Shown here piece by piece: positions 12,601-23,800 of a DNA stretch of 64,000 nt. The stretch spans positions 70,736,742 through 70,800,741 of the forward strand of contig OW240924.1 of assembly GCA_933207985.1 (NCBI GenBank), given 5' to 3'. The position numbers and the translations under genes were made by a program. The notes below the pieces were generated by a model. It worked only from the letters and a program-made list of their open reading frames with translations, had not been told where the DNA came from and did not search any database. Position 1 is the stretch's first letter, and the number at the start of each line of letters is the position of its first letter. The stretch comes from Pelobates cultripes. Taxonomy: Eukaryota; Chordata; Amphibia; Anura; Pelobatidae.

Positions 12601-15600
12601 CACAATGTACAAACTATTATAACATGTTCTAGATTCTAGCTCCATGTAGTAGATCCATAGAAGGGAACGGTACAGAGAAGTTTTGACTATAAATGGCACA
12701 GATTTAGACCTAAAACACGATTTTCTGTATAGTTGGAGTAAATAAAAAAAACAGGTGATTTGTTGTACTGTTACATAATATAAAGCACTGATCCCTGGCC
12801 AAACAAGCTGTAGCTTAAAGGACCACTATAGGCACCCAGACCACTTCAGCTTAATGAAGTGGTCTGGGTGCCAGGTCCAGCTAGGTTTAACCCTTTTTTT
12901 CTATAAACATAGCAGTTTCAGAGAAACTGCTATGTTTATAATAGGGTTAATCCGTCCCCTAGTGGCTGTCTCATTGACAGCTGCTAGAGGCGCTTACGTG
13001 CTTCTCACTGTGATTTTTCACAGTTAGAAGACGCCAGCATCCATAGTAAAGCATTGAGAATGCTTTCCTATGGACTGGCTGAATGCGCGGCTTTTGCCAC
13101 GCATGCGCATTCAGCCGAGGAGGAGGAGGAGAGTCCCCCGCCCGGTGCTGGAGAAAGAGGTAAGTTTAACCCCTTCCGCCTCCTAGAGCCCGGCAGGAGG
13201 GGGACCCTGAGGGTGGGGCACCCTCAGGGCACTACAGTGCCAGGAAAACGAGTATGTTCCTGGCACTATAGTGGTCCTTTAAGAGACAAAAGCACTTTAC
13301 CATCTTAGTCCAGTCAGCACTCTAAACTCTTTAAAGGAACACCAAACGCTAGCTGTAGTGATTATGGTGTCCAGATTTCTCTGGCTCGTCCCAACCTCCC
13401 TTAATGTATGTAGTCAAACCTTTTTTTGAACAGTTTACCTCATACCAGGGTCTGCTGGTTGCTTGTCTTTGCCTACACTACTAATTGCAATTGAAATTGT
13501 CATTTCTACGACTATGGTCAATGGGGGCTTGCAGTTACAGGTAGAGATGCGCCGAATATGGGTCACATCTGCCAAAAATAGGGCAGAGTGACTTGTCGGG
13601 TCCTCTGTACAAGATGGTCCCGCAGCTTGCCCTGTGTGCAGCGGTGTGCAAGGCCCTTCCCGTCTGCCCGGGGAGAGAGCCAGTACCGTCTACAGCTCCG
13701 ACTGCTGTGAGCTGCAGCCTGTGCTGTATCTCGCGATATCTGTCAAATCCGAGTGTTTCTGTGGGTTACCACAGCAACACTCTGACTTCTGGAGCTTGCG
13801 AGATACAGCACAGTCTGCAGCAAACACCGGTCGAAGCTGCAGACTGGGGTGACAGACCACTGGACCACCTACAAAAAAAAAGAAGGTATTTCTAACACCC
13901 TCCCTCACTGTCACCAGTCACCCCCTCCCTCTGTCACTCTCACCAGTCACCCCCACTACACACTACATCTCGATACTGCACCACACCATGTTCCCTACAC
14001 ACACTATATACACTACATCCCTTTCCCACACCTCACTATATTCCATACAAACACTACATAACCTACACAAATCATTTGGGGGGGAAAAGTAATTTTCGGT
14101 TTTTGGCCAAGGGCATCCTGAATTTTCGTTTTCGGACAAGAATTTACATTTCGCTGCATCCCTAGTTAAAGGGACATTGTAAGCACTATAGCTGCTCCAT
14201 TTTGTTGAAGTGGTTATAATGTCTGAAGTCCCCGGGTGCTATCCTTCTATTTAGCATTGTACCATGTTTTTAATGCTAAACAAGATTCCCCAGGAATTCA
14301 TACAGTCTGTGCTGCTTGGGTTAATGAAGCATTAGCTCGAGCATTAATGGGTTGCAATGATTGGCTGACAGTGTCACCTGACCTCAATCAGCCTATCACA
14401 GTGCCATTGCAGGTATGAATCGGTATGGCTACAAGAAAGTGTGTAATGTCTGCGTTAGCCGTTATACATTTAGTGGGTATGGAACTTTGTGAAGCATGGG
14501 GTTCTCATTTACTGTTAAACAGATCACAAATGGTTTAACACTGAATGGAGGGGCAGTGCCAGGGGATTAAAAGCAATATAACTCAGTAAGGTAAAATGGA
14601 TATCTTGCCTACAGTGTCACTTGAACCCCTAAATCAAGTGAAGTACTTTATGGGTGTGGAGTGTCCTATTCATTATAATCTTTAAGAGGCCACTCCACGG
14701 TGGAGAATGAATTATGCATAAAAAAAAATATGCAAACAAATCCAAAACACAAGACAAGAACATTGTGAAACATACTTTTTGAAGTTTCTTCTTATGTAGC
14801 TTATCCTCAGGGTTTACATCTTCTGCAGGGACATCCCACCCACTCAAGCTGTTCAGCCTATCCTGATTCTTACATGGTTTGTTTTAGTGAGGTTCAGTAG
14901 ACAATCGTTTTATAGTGTTTGCATTAATAACTAATTATGTGCAGAGAGTCTGGGACAGGGTATTCTTACACCAATTACATCATAACAACATATGCTAATT
15001 ACAGTTAACTCTGCAGACTGTGTAAATGGTAGAGAGTATGTATTCAAAACATTTCCATTCCTGCATTGTATAGCGTGACAGTGTTTCTTTTTTCCCTTTA
15101 GGACAGCCTGGAGAAAATAAACGAAGCCCTTTCCAAGGAATATGAGTGTCGACGCAGGATGTTAATAAAGCGTCTGGATGTGACTGTTCAATCGTTTGGA
15201 TGGTCAGACAGAGCAAAGGTTAGTGTAATGTGTACATGCAGTACTTCTAAATGTACAGCTGGTGGCAGCACTGTCTTATAGAAAGCAACGTGGACAAAAA
15301 CAGCTATGTTCAGTCCTTAAGGGCTTAATGGCAAGTACTGCATGACATTTTTTTGTACATACATCTCTGAGAACTTTGACAATTTTGTAGTCTTTGTTCA
15401 GTCATAAATTGTATCAATTCATATTGCGTCTCATGTCTCGGAGTATGGATACTTCCACTGACCATTATGTGTGAACAGTCGAGGAGACCGTAAAATCACA
15501 TTGTGACAGTTTGTTAAAAAAGTTGAAGACACACAGAAACATAGACTGTGACAGCAGATAAGAACCATTCAGCCCACCTAGTCTGCCCAATAGTAAAGCT

Positions 15601-18600
15601 GGCTCAAACTGCATGCCTTGAATAAATCACCATTTGGACTTTAGCTGGGTCCTTCCCAAAATTATATCCATTATACCGCCAGAGAACGCAGGTTCAGGGG
15701 GTTTTTCACTTCCGGGTTCGGCGTCGGGACGCATCCTGCGTCATCACGTCCCGACATCTATTCTTAATTCCGGTTCCAATTACGTTAAGACGTGTCAGAA
15801 ACGTCATAACAACGAAGTCCATACAGATAAAGTTTATAAAAGCGGAAAAGTGCTACCTAAATTGATAATTATGCAAACAAAACTTATGACCGCATTTAAA
15901 TACTATTAAAAGGTAAATACATTACTAATTTAAAATTCATTGACAATAATTAATAATTATATATATAAATTAATAAACAAAATTAATCTAGTCTTTTGAG
16001 CAAAAAGAGGCAAATCATTAAAAAATTAGATTATTAAAGTAGAAGACAAATACCTGCCTTAAAAATAATGGTACATATGTTAAAAGGAAAACTTGATGTA
16101 TAGGAATCTCAAAATTAGACAATAAATATTCATATAAAAATATACATTAATAGCCATAAAAATAAATATATTATAAAATTCATAAAAAAATAAATATAAA
16201 AAAATATATAAAAATATAAAGGGGAAAAGAAAAGGAAAAATTGTTAAATATAGGGCCTTTAATGTGAGTGAGACCAGTACAGAATTTTAAGTTTTTATTT
16301 TAAACATTATTACCCTATGTTTTTTTCCATTTTTTGTTTTATTTTCATAACCTGATGCTATTTGGGTAATATTATTTTTATTTATTTGAGTGCTCTCACC
16401 ATTTTCTTTTTAACTTGTCACTTGTATTTATTTAGTGGTTATTGTGGCTCCACTAAGGTGATTGTAGCACCACCACTTTCTTTTAGGAATTCTTCACTTG
16501 TATATTGTATTTTAGTCTGCCCAATAATTCAAAATACTTTGAAATAGTCCCTGGCCTTATCTTAATTCTAGGATAGCCTTATGTCTATCGTACGCATGCT
16601 TAAACTCCTTTACTGTGTTAACCTTTACCACTTCAGCTGGAAGGCTATTCCATGCATCCACTACCCTCTCAGTAAAGTAATACTTCCTGATATTATTTTT
16701 AAACCTTTGTCCCTCTAATTTAAGACTATGTCCTCTTGTTGTGGTAGTTTTTCTTCTTTTAAATATAGTCTCCTCCTTTACTGTGTTGATTCCCTTTATA
16801 TATTTAAATGTTTCTATCATATCCCCCCTGTCTCGTCTTTCCTCCAAGCTATACATGTTAAGATTATTTAACCTTTCCTGGTAAGTTTTATCCCGCAATC
16901 CATGAACCAGTTTAGTAGCCCTTCTCTGAACCCTCTCTAAGGTATCAATATCCTTCTGAAGATACGGTCTCCAGTACTGTGTACAATACTCCAAGTGAGG
17001 TCTCACCAGTGTTCTGTACAATGTACAGTGTTCCTTCCCTCTTTCTACTGCTAATACCTCTCCCTATACAACCAAGCATTCTGCTAGCATTTCCTGCTGC
17101 TCTATTACATTGTCTGCCTACCTTTAAGTAATCAGAATTAATCACCCCTAAATCCCTTTCCTCAGATGTTGGTTAGTACTCTATCAAATATTCTGTACTC
17201 TGCCCTTGGGTTTTTATGTCCAAGATGCATTATCTTGCACTTATCCACATTAAATGTCAGTTGCCACAACTCTGACCATTTTTCGAGTTTACCTAAATCA
17301 TTTGCCATTTGGCTTATCCCTCCTGGAACATCAACCCCGTTACATATCTTAGTATCATCAGCAAAACGACATACCTTACCATCAGGACCTTCTGCAATAT
17401 CACTAATAAAAATGTTAAAGAGAATGAGTCCAAGTACTGATCCCTGAGGTACCCCACTGGTGACAAGCCCAAGCTTCACATATACTCCATTGACTACAAC
17501 CCTCTGTTGCCTGTCATTTAGCCACTGCCTACCCCATTCAACAATATTGGAATCCAAACTTAAAGATTGCAGTTTATTGATCAGCCTTCTATGTGCAACA
17601 GTGTCAAAAGCCTTACTGAAATCTAGGTAAGCAATGTCTATTGCACCACCCTGATCTATTATTTTAGTTACCCAATCAAAAAAATCAATAAGATTAGTTT
17701 AGCATGATCTCCATGAAGTAAACCCATGTTGTCTCTGATCTTGAAATCCATGTGATTTTAGATGTTCAACAATTCTATCCTTTAACATGGTTTCCATTAC
17801 TTTTCCCCACTACTAAAGTAAGGCTTACCGGCCTATATTTGCCTGACTTGTCTCTACTACCTTTCTTGTGAATGGACACAACATTCGCTAACTTCCAATC
17901 TTCTGGGACTATTCCTGTTAACAATGATTGGTTAAATAAATCTTTTAATGGTTTTGCTAGTACACCACTAAGCTCTTTATAACTTTGGGTGTATTCCATC
18001 AGGTCCCATTGACTTATTTGTCTTTACTTTTGACAGTTGAAATAGAACCTCTTCCTCTGTAAACTCACATGTAACAAACTGAGCCGGATTAACATAGGGG
18101 CTGATGGAGCTGCAGCTCCAGGCCCATGGAATAGGCCCATTTAAAAATAATTTTTATTTTTTTTATTTTACACACTACTCTTAGGTTTGCCACCTGACTG
18201 GTATTTTACAGGCACAGACGGTATTTGAGGCTGCCTGGCCGTACCGGTATTGCAGTAATACCAGATATTTTTCTTAGTACAAACGGAGATTACTCGGCAA
18301 TACCAGCACCAGCCAGTAGGGGTCACTGTGTGTGGAGAGAGGTAGGTATAGGAAGTTACAGCATATCCCTCCCTGCCTCTCTCTAATCGCTAAACCGCGG
18401 GGGAGCAGCTACACAGCACAGAGAGTGCAGACAGCAGCTCCCAGCCTGCAGAGACAGACTACAGCTCAGGGAAGTGAGGGATGAGGGGAAAGTCAGCAGG
18501 GAAACATGGGGACACTGGGAGACACTAGGGGACGCTGAGACACATGGGGACCCCATGGCTCCCAGCCAGTGTCCCCTAGTCTCCCAGTGTCTGTGTCCCC

Positions 18601-20210
18601 AAATGTCTGTGTCCCCATGTCTGCCAGTGTCTGTCCCCATGTCTGTGTCCCTAGTGTCCACAAGTGTCTCATGTCTCACTGGGAGTAATGGGGACACTGA
18701 GAGACTAAGGGACTAGGCGACATGGGGACACTGGCACTGTGATACATAGGGACACGGATGCCAAGCTGGCCGTCCAATTCTTTGGACAGACAAGCCCCCT
18801 TTTTGGGCATGTTCGACCTTTTTGGCAGTTCGGGTCAAGCCCATTGATTTCCTGCTTCACTGGACACTTCTGTTAGGGGGTATGGATTTACTTAAAGATC
18901 CTTTGAGTTTCCCTCCAACACCATCTCCATCAGATACATGACGCTTTAGAGGTATGACTGTTTTAGTGTTTTTGGTCGATAAGATTCTGTAATTCTGTAA
19001 TTAGGCCCCATCATAATTGTCAGCACCAGGCCCACTGGGCTCTTAATCTGGCCCTGGTAACAAATGACTCACTTGTCCTTTTTCCTAACTGAGGCCCCGT
19101 CTCCTGTTGCCATGTGAGCACTTACAGAAATGCAACTGGGAGAGATTTTAATGTTGTGCCTTGGCTCTGTAGCTGTGGTCTTACCTCTTTATTAAATGTA
19201 TGCACACCGTCTGTCACTGACTGCCTGCAGCCAAATTCTGCATTAAAAGCAGCTCAATCGGTGCGATCTGTGGATGAGCTGTGTACATACACTGATCAGG
19301 AAGAATTCAGACTTATGGTGCATCATTCTGCAAAAACTATAAACATCTGAGCATGCAAAAAAAATACAGCATATTAATGAGTCCAAAACCTATGCAATGC
19401 ATTAAATTGCATCGGTGCTGGGGTGTCTTTTTAATCTATTGTTTCACTAAAGCAATATCAAATATAAAGACCACTATTATTACTTGCACTCTTGCAACAT
19501 TTTATATACTTATTACCCATTGTTGCTACCTGTCATCTTGCACTTATTTTGTTTTGCAGGCAAAAACAGATGAGATTGCAAGGGTTTATCAGCCAACACG
19601 TTACTCTTTGTGTCCCAAGTCTGTTGTTTCACTGGCAAACCTCCTTGCTGCCCGAGAGGATCTCTCCAGAATTGTACGCACTAGCAGTGGAGAGATTCGG
19701 CAAAAAACAGTGTGTGCTGTAAATAAGGTAGGATGCCTTTATTTTAAGAAATATAGCATGTACGAATCTCAGCTCCCCACTCTCCAGCATTTGCCTAAAT
19801 TATCACTCTGCAGCTGTTAGAGAATGGAATTCAAGGACACTGTATTTTGTATCATTATACTGTGATTTTTCTGATACTTGGATATTACACTTACAGCTCT
19901 GCATGTTCCTCAATTATATTGGAAGTTCTCCTTCCTGTATGTATCTATAACATTCCGTCCCTTGCAGGTCTTGATGGGGAGAGTTCCTGACAGAGGAGGC
20001 AGACCTAGAGAGATTGACCCACCACCACCAGAAATGCCACCTTGGCAAAAACGTCAGGATGGTGGAAGAGGAGGATGGAGAGGAGGTGGTGGTGGCGGCA
20101 GAGGTGGTGGCTTTGGTAGAGGAAGTTATAATTCTGGAGGAAGGAATTTTGGAAGAGGTGGTTATCAAGGTACTGGGGGATACAGCAGAGGAGGAGGCCA
20201 GAGATGGTAG
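3524..20210 (+). CDS. FAM98B: FAM98B, partial (six 3' exons in window)
   Basis: Coding exons are 3524-3655, 10495-10667, 12501-12581, 15102-15218, 19560-19727 and 19968-20210 (stop TAG 20208-20210). All have GT-AG junctions and consistent phases, giving 303 codons plus stop; the N-terminal exons are left of the window. The protein matches FAM98 along its length: LEVSGFLKEL, GDIKDRL, the strongly conserved RLDVTVQSFGWSDRAK and VLMGRVPDRGGRP, then an RGG/glycine-rich C-terminus ending GGGQRW. FAM98B is known as a subunit of the tRNA ligase complex (RTCB, DDX1, CGI-99, ashwin), acting in tRNA splicing and shuttling between nucleus and cytoplasm. FAM98A is a close paralogue; B is chosen because RASGRP1, not RASGRP3, is the convergent neighbour. 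The Gly-rich tail is much shorter than in mammalian FAM98B. Confidence 0.93.
4278..4764. mobile_element. T2-like MITE, type A
   Basis: Starts TTAAAGGGACACTATAGTC and ends in an inverted copy (TATAGTATCCCTTT). Long, imperfect arms make the whole element close to palindromic: GGAGTTAAATCACTT near the left end is mirrored by GTGATTTAACTCC near the right. TTAA target and TTAAAGGRR ends fit the T2 family (Kolobok-related) described in Xenopus; assignment is from memory. Confidence 0.75.
4921..5183. repeat. Fold-back sequence with two 78-bp arms
   Basis: Bases 4921-4998 and 5106-5183 are inverted copies of about 80% identity by eye; the best part is CTGGTGTGCAGATCT facing AGATCTGCACACCAG. The spacer is 107 bp. 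Probably an old palindromic transposon. Confidence 0.55.
5250..5880. other. FAM98B: Intron sequence without recognised feature
   Basis: AT-rich FAM98B intron. Several short open frames are present but none resembles a known protein. Confidence 0.4.
5900..7660 (-). mobile_element. L1/Tx1-type LINE remnant (ORF2 C-terminal part and 3' UTR)
   Basis: Minus-strand translations, in more than one frame, contain YYHATHLQRLVEWHA (about 7460-7515) and a later part with YQELSYKLLTPWYRT (about 6780-6855), then a His/Trp/Pro-rich end. Both resemble the region after reverse transcriptase in L1-clade ORF2. Frames are broken, so the copy is dead. Boundaries are approximate. Confidence 0.6.
8625..8794. repeat. 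Internal palindrome of the hAT-like element
   Basis: GGGAGCAGTGATCTTCCTGCA on the left faces GCAGGAAGATTACTGCTCCC on the right, with further pairing inwards (GCAGAGAGAAG against CTTCTCTCTGC, and AGTGATGCC against GGCATCACT). One arm carries a duplicated TCTTCCTGCA. Confidence 0.6.
9197..9794. mobile_element. T2-like MITE with a second T2-like MITE inside
   Basis: The outer left end (GGCTATAGGCACCAGAACAAC) is cut at about 9226, where a second left end (AAGAGACACTATAGTCAC) begins. The inner right end ...GTTCCTTTAA is at 9758 and the outer right end ...GGTGACTATAGTGTCCCTTT is at 9794. Confidence 0.65.
10495..10667 (+). CDS. FAM98B: FAM98B exon
   Basis: Acceptor CAATCAG at 10488-10494, donor AAG/GTGAGG. 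It begins by completing the split Leu codon and reads FLGTELQAMQIFH, then a lysine- and acid-rich linker ending IVEAK. The acceptor choice is set by phase and by the conserved LLLFL-TELQA junction. Confidence 0.93.
11040..11575 (-). mobile_element. CR1-type LINE, 3' end fragment
   Basis: Minus strand encodes [20 protein letters not shown] and [17 protein letters not shown], the typical C-terminus of CR1 ORF2. It is followed by the 3' UTR, which ends in TTCTATGTTT, like the short repeated tail of CR1 elements. 5'-truncated near 11575. Confidence 0.8.
11933..12067. mobile_element. hAT-type palindromic MITE
   Basis: Starts CAGGTTTCCCCAAACT and ends AGTTTGAGGAAGCCTG. Flanks CTCTAACA and GTCTAACC share 6 of 8 bases. 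The inner arms carry ACTACAACTCCCATGATTC and its inverse. Confidence 0.7.
12501..12581 (+). CDS. FAM98B: FAM98B exon
   Basis: Acceptor TTGTGCAG, donor CTG/GTGAGA, 27 codons in phase 0. Encodes VTDIMSQVNTKHVGP through ELNEEQL, predicted helical. Confidence 0.92.
12815..13282. mobile_element. T2-like MITE, type B (row of hairpins)
   Basis: TTAA at both ends, ends TTAAAGGACCACTATAGG and CTATAGTGGTCCTTTAA. Inside is the same succession of separate hairpins as in the copy at 34962-35441. A short open frame inside is an artefact of the palindromes. Confidence 0.8.
13331..13541. mobile_element. T2-like MITE end fragment
   Basis: Begins TTAAAGGAACACCAAACG and then CTGTAGTGATTATGGTGTCC, a T2-like left arm. 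No matching right end before the hAT element starts at 13542. Confidence 0.45.
13542..14164. mobile_element. hAT-like element with TAGRGATGCRSCGAA ends
   Basis: Left end TAGAGATGCGCCGAA and right end TTCGCTGCATCCCTA are inverted repeats. The flanks GTTACAGG (13534-13541) and GTTAAAGG (14165-14172) match at 7 of 8 positions. Internally, GCTGTATCTCGC near 13730 is mirrored by GCGAGATACAGC near 13800. No transposase. Confidence 0.7.
14166..14628. mobile_element. T2-like MITE, degraded
   Basis: Starts TTAAAGGGACATTGTAAGC, followed by a GCTATAACCACTT-like arm in diverged form; the right end CCTACAGTGTCACTTGAA is poorly preserved. Confidence 0.5.
15102..15218 (+). CDS. FAM98B: FAM98B exon, conserved core
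   Basis: Acceptor TTCCCTTTAG, donor AAG/GTTAGT, 39 codons. Contains EYECRRRMLIKRLDV and VQSFGWSDRAK, the signature of the FAM98 family. Confidence 0.95.
15593..16512. mobile_element. Unidentified 920-bp insertion with 14-bp target duplication
   Basis: Flanked by exact copies of TAGTCTGCCCAATA (15579-15592 and 16513-16526), and it interrupts the CR1 3' UTR at that motif. The left 200 bp are CpG-rich and contain the inverted repeat GTCGGGACG/CGTCCCGAC (15723-15731, 15747-15755). The rest is very AT-rich. The length of the duplication suggests target-primed retrotransposition, but no poly-A tail, LTR or protein is seen. Confidence 0.75.
18079..19056. mobile_element. Non-autonomous hAT element in the CR1 LINE
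   Basis: Ends CTGAGCCGGATTAA and TTAATCTGGCCCTG are inverted repeats, flanked by perfect 8-bp duplications GTAACAAA (18071-18078 and 19057-19064). Inside is a stretch (about 18480-18760) of imperfect repeats around GGGACACTGGGAGAC and its complement. No transposase frame. Confidence 0.8.
18480..18760. repeat. Imperfect minisatellite with an inverted half
   Basis: About 70 bp of purine-rich units (GGGACACTGGGAGACACT) is followed by about 110 bp of complementary units (GTGTCCCCATGTCTG) and then purine-rich units again. It gives long false open frames on both strands. Confidence 0.65.
19560..19727 (+). CDS. FAM98B: FAM98B exon
   Basis: Acceptor TTTTGCAG, donor AAG/GTAGGA, 56 codons. Reads KTDEIARVYQPTRYSL, then LLAAREDLSRIVRTSSG and CAVNK, all family-typical. 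Confidence 0.95.
19968..20210 (+). CDS. FAM98B: FAM98B last coding exon, RGG/glycine-rich tail
   Basis: Acceptor CCCTTGCAG, 80 codons plus TAG. Starts VLMGRVPDRGGRP and PPPPEMPPWQKRQ, then a low-complexity tail rich in RGG, FGRG and GGY that is expected to bind RNA and to be arginine-methylated. The GGA/GGT repeats give long false open frames on both strands. Confidence 0.95.
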   Translation, partial: VLMGRVPDRGGRPREIDPPPPEMPPWQKRQDGGRGGWRGGGGGGRGGGFGRGSYNSGGRNFGRGGYQGTGGYSRGGGQRW

Positions 20211-20825
20211 TTCTACTTGGATGAAAAGAATAACTCCTGTCGCCAAACATGAGAACGTTTCAGTATTAATTGTTTGAAACCTCTTTTGTCACATCAGGAA
20301 ATATTTATCCTTTTACCCAGGGGACTTAATATGAGAAGAATCACCTGTGTGGCAGCTAGTAACAACTTATGAACATTTTTACCATATTCCCCGAGGTGGA
20401 CCTTTTCAGTGGACTGAAGGTCAGATTACTTTTGGAGTTGCTCATCTGTTTGCTCTTCAGTGTGTGGGGTTTTTTTTTTTTGTATTGTGGACTGCATTTT
20501 GTTTGTTAGTTATGGTAAACAACGCTAAAAATGTGACTACCATGCAATGATCAAATGGTTTAGTTAACTATTTATGCATAGGATTTTTTTACAAATAATA
20601 ATGAAGAAAAACAAAAAAAAATCACTGTGGGTAAGTTATTCTAGGAACACATGAATCATTTTATACTAGAGCTTGTTTTTAATCCAATATAAGACTATTT
20701 TATACAACCTGCCATATGAAATGCTTTGCTTTAATTGAGAATCTCACTTTAATTGTTTGGCTCGTGCAACATTTGTGAAATTGTTTCAATGTGTACAATT
20801 AAAATGCATATGCTGTGAAAGTTGG
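20211..20825 (+). other. FAM98B: FAM98B 3' UTR (approximate)
   Basis: Follows the stop directly. ATTAAA at 20798-20803, followed after about 20 bp by a T-rich stretch, is a plausible polyadenylation signal; a perfect AATAAA at 21340-21345 could serve a longer form. The end is inferred only. Confidence 0.5.
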
Positions 20826-23800
20826 TTTTTTTTTTTATGCATTCTAGTTTTTAAAATTTGTAAAATCATACCTTTTGCTTAGATGCAAAACTTGCCTTGT
20901 GCAGCTTTGCTGACCTGCCCCCTTATTGCAAAATGCCTTGTTTATGCTATGCATTATTCAATCAAATGTTTCTCATCTAGAAGCATTGTAGATACGGGGA
21001 GCATAATATATTATATAATATAATATAATGAACACTTACTCCAAAATGTTTAGTGAATATTCCACAAATACAACCATAAACATACAAAAAAAAATATTTA
21101 GAATTTTTTTTTTTTCCTTTCTCCCTGAGATAATCTTTGCAGGCATTGATGCCATGTTCAGTCATCTTGTGAGATACTTGTCTTGTCTTACACAAGAGGC
21201 TGCTGGCACAGGGCAATGCTTTATGCTGGAATTAAAAAGGACAACTGTCAAATATTCTTTTCTAAAAAAATTTAAAAGTTCATTAAATGAAACTACTGTT
21301 TTTTTTTTAATAATTATGTACATATATTTTTCTTAGGCAAATAAAATGCCATTTTCTATTTGCCAAACTCGCTAACATAGATCACTTGCAGCAGAAGGTC
21401 AGACAACCTTAGTCTGACCAAAAATGGCTGCGCAGTCAGATAAAAAGGTAATCCAATATACATAATTTACATTTAATGAAATGCAAGATTTTTTTTAATG
21501 AGCTTTTAAAAAGAAAAAGTAGAAGTGAAAATGTGATGACCGTTGTCATTTAACTGGCAAACAGAGCTATTAGGAATCCCAATCCTAAAGTGAAAACTCC
21601 ACTTCTGTTCACCCAGCATGCCAATAATATATGTAAATTGTCTTTTAGCAAGTGGACAAGGAGCCTGTGTGATTGACAGCCAGGAGGGTGTGGCTATGGC
21701 TATAGAAATAATGTAATTTAAATCTTAAATAGCAAAGAATTAAACAGTGAGACAGCAATGTGGTTTTGGTCCTAACCTCCATGTTGTAATCTGCACCACT
21801 GTGCGGTGATGGCTAGCGTAATGTGTAATTGAAATATATAATGACCCAAAGTCATGTTGTTGCACTTTACCTTAGCCACATTGCACTTGCATAGTCCTCC
21901 TGACCGGTTAGGGCAAACAGACTACAGTACAGTGAAAGTGACTTTAAATTCCTAATTTTTCCCTTTAACCCAGAGAAGACATGCATTTTCAGACCATATT
22001 ATAAAAAGAAAACTTGAGGTTACTGTTGCCAGAGACCCAAAATGATGTACTTGGCGCGACCCATTCTTCAAACAAGGCTCAAAATTTCCACTCCACCAGG
22101 CATTGGTGACTGTAACTTGGCTTGCGGTGAATAGTAACATTTAAAGCCTGACTAGGGGTGTATCATTTAAAAATTTATGCCCAGCTTCATTTTGAATGTA
22201 ATTAAGATAAAAAAAAATAAATTTTGCAATACCCCCAAATTATATCTCCTCAGTATCGGCCTTGCACTAGTGAAAGGAGTGATACCAAGTTTAAGTATTA
22301 AACTCAGTTGTGAGCAGTCATGAGAGACCTGATGAATATGTTGTTTACTTGCAAATGGACCCACTTAAATCTCCGGCTTTTCCTGGACTGACTTTCAGGT
22401 CCACACTTATGGGTAAAGAAGCTCTAGTCTAAAGTTTAGAATGCATTATATGTGAACATGGCAAACGTACATTCAAAAAAAAAAAAGTACATTTATGTAA
22501 AACCAGTAGCCATTAAATAGCTTGGTGTTAAAAGCACAATATAACCACTTCATCTCTTTTAAGAGTTGTAGTACCTTGAATCCCTGGCACCATACTGTCA
22601 AGAAAATACTGCCAATTAGAGAATACAATTTCAGAAAGACTGTATTTTAAGTGATATTTTTCTCCTATAAATTCTTTGGTATTTCTGACTAAATGATTTT
22701 CTAATGTTTTAATTTTGATCTGTGTGAAATAGATCTCGTGGAGACAAACATTAAAAGGGCATCTGTCAGTTCAGACTACATTTCCTTTATTGCCAGGAGT
22801 GAGATTGTTCTTATCTTGATACATTTTGTTTTATATTTAACTAATTCTGTTTGGGATTCTGGCTTTTGTTTGTTTGGCCCTAAACATATTGAGTAGCTAG
22901 AGAGGTTTGTGCAATTACATTGTTACACCTATAACGATATCAAACTTAGACATGTCACAGAATGATTACTTATTAAAGCATAAAAAATGATCTTTATTAT
23001 GTTAATGTTTATTTTAGTTAGCGAGTTCAATTAGGATTAGTAGTTCCTAATTTTTTGGAGAAACTTTGAATATATAATGACAGTTGTATTTTTTAAAACA
23101 TTTATACATCATTTGACCATTTTCTATGCTTAATTAAGTATATGACCAATCAGATTTAAGACTGTTGTATATAGATTACGCCAAATCCCAGGAACAATTT
23201 GAATACAATACATACAGTGTCAGTTTCAGCGTTTATTTATTTCTTTAAGAATTTGAGATCACACATTTAATCCCATCCTTATCTCACAAAAGTAACAAGT
23301 TAACTGTTCGTTGAAGCCCTTATACAGATTTTATAGGCACTATATAACCCCTTTGTGCCACTGAAGTGGTTATAGTGTCTGGAGTCAATAGTTAAGATGG
23401 AGATTACACTCTACCATAGCCATGCCAATTCATACCAACAGTAGGAGCTGTGATTCACTTTCAGCCATTCACTGGCACCCATCACTACTCAGGCTAATGT
23501 TGGAAGCATTAACCCGAGCAGTAGAGCGGTACTGTTCTACCAGGGAACCATATTTAGTTTTAAAACATTTACAATGAATGACAGGACAGTACCCAGGAAC
23601 TCCAGGCACTATAACCACTTATTCTCATTGTAGTTACAGACCTACCAACTAGCCCGGTGTAAATGTCTTATTTTTCTCGTTTCAGATTAACACTGTCAGT
23701 TTGTTCATTTGAGAGAAAGCAATAGAACATAGTCACACATGTCTAAGTGTGCTAAACATGGATGTCTGGTGTTTTGCACTTCCATGTTATAGTAACATGC

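Larger units (their letters stand above)
15533..19110 (-). mobile_element. CR1-type LINE, about 1.7 kb, split by two later insertions
   Basis: Minus-strand pieces encode reverse-transcriptase motifs SGVPQGSVLG and FADDTKI (17162-17557), the upstream segment KLANVVSIHKKGSRDKSGKYRP (about 17850-17900) and the C-terminus [20 protein letters not shown] with [11 protein letters not shown] (16557-17021). The 3' UTR end lies at 15533-15592. Several frame breaks; dead copy. Insertions at 15593-16512 and 18079-19056 separate the pieces. Confidence 0.85.

Noticed and set aside
13054..13308. Open frame of 84 codons, also similar ones at 35208-35486, 52107-52420 and 31927-32286
   Set aside because: They recur only within type B MITE copies, are not kept between copies, and follow from the palindromes.
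17166..17447. Plus-strand frame of 93 codons
   Set aside because: Antisense of the CR1 reverse-transcriptase segment.
18383..18716. Open frames of 80-104 codons rich in Cys, Val and Asp/Thr
   Set aside because: Produced by the minisatellite inside the hAT element.
19914..20277. Long Ser/Thr-rich minus-strand and Glu-rich plus-strand frames
   Set aside because: Shadows of the GGA/GGT repeats in the FAM98B tail.
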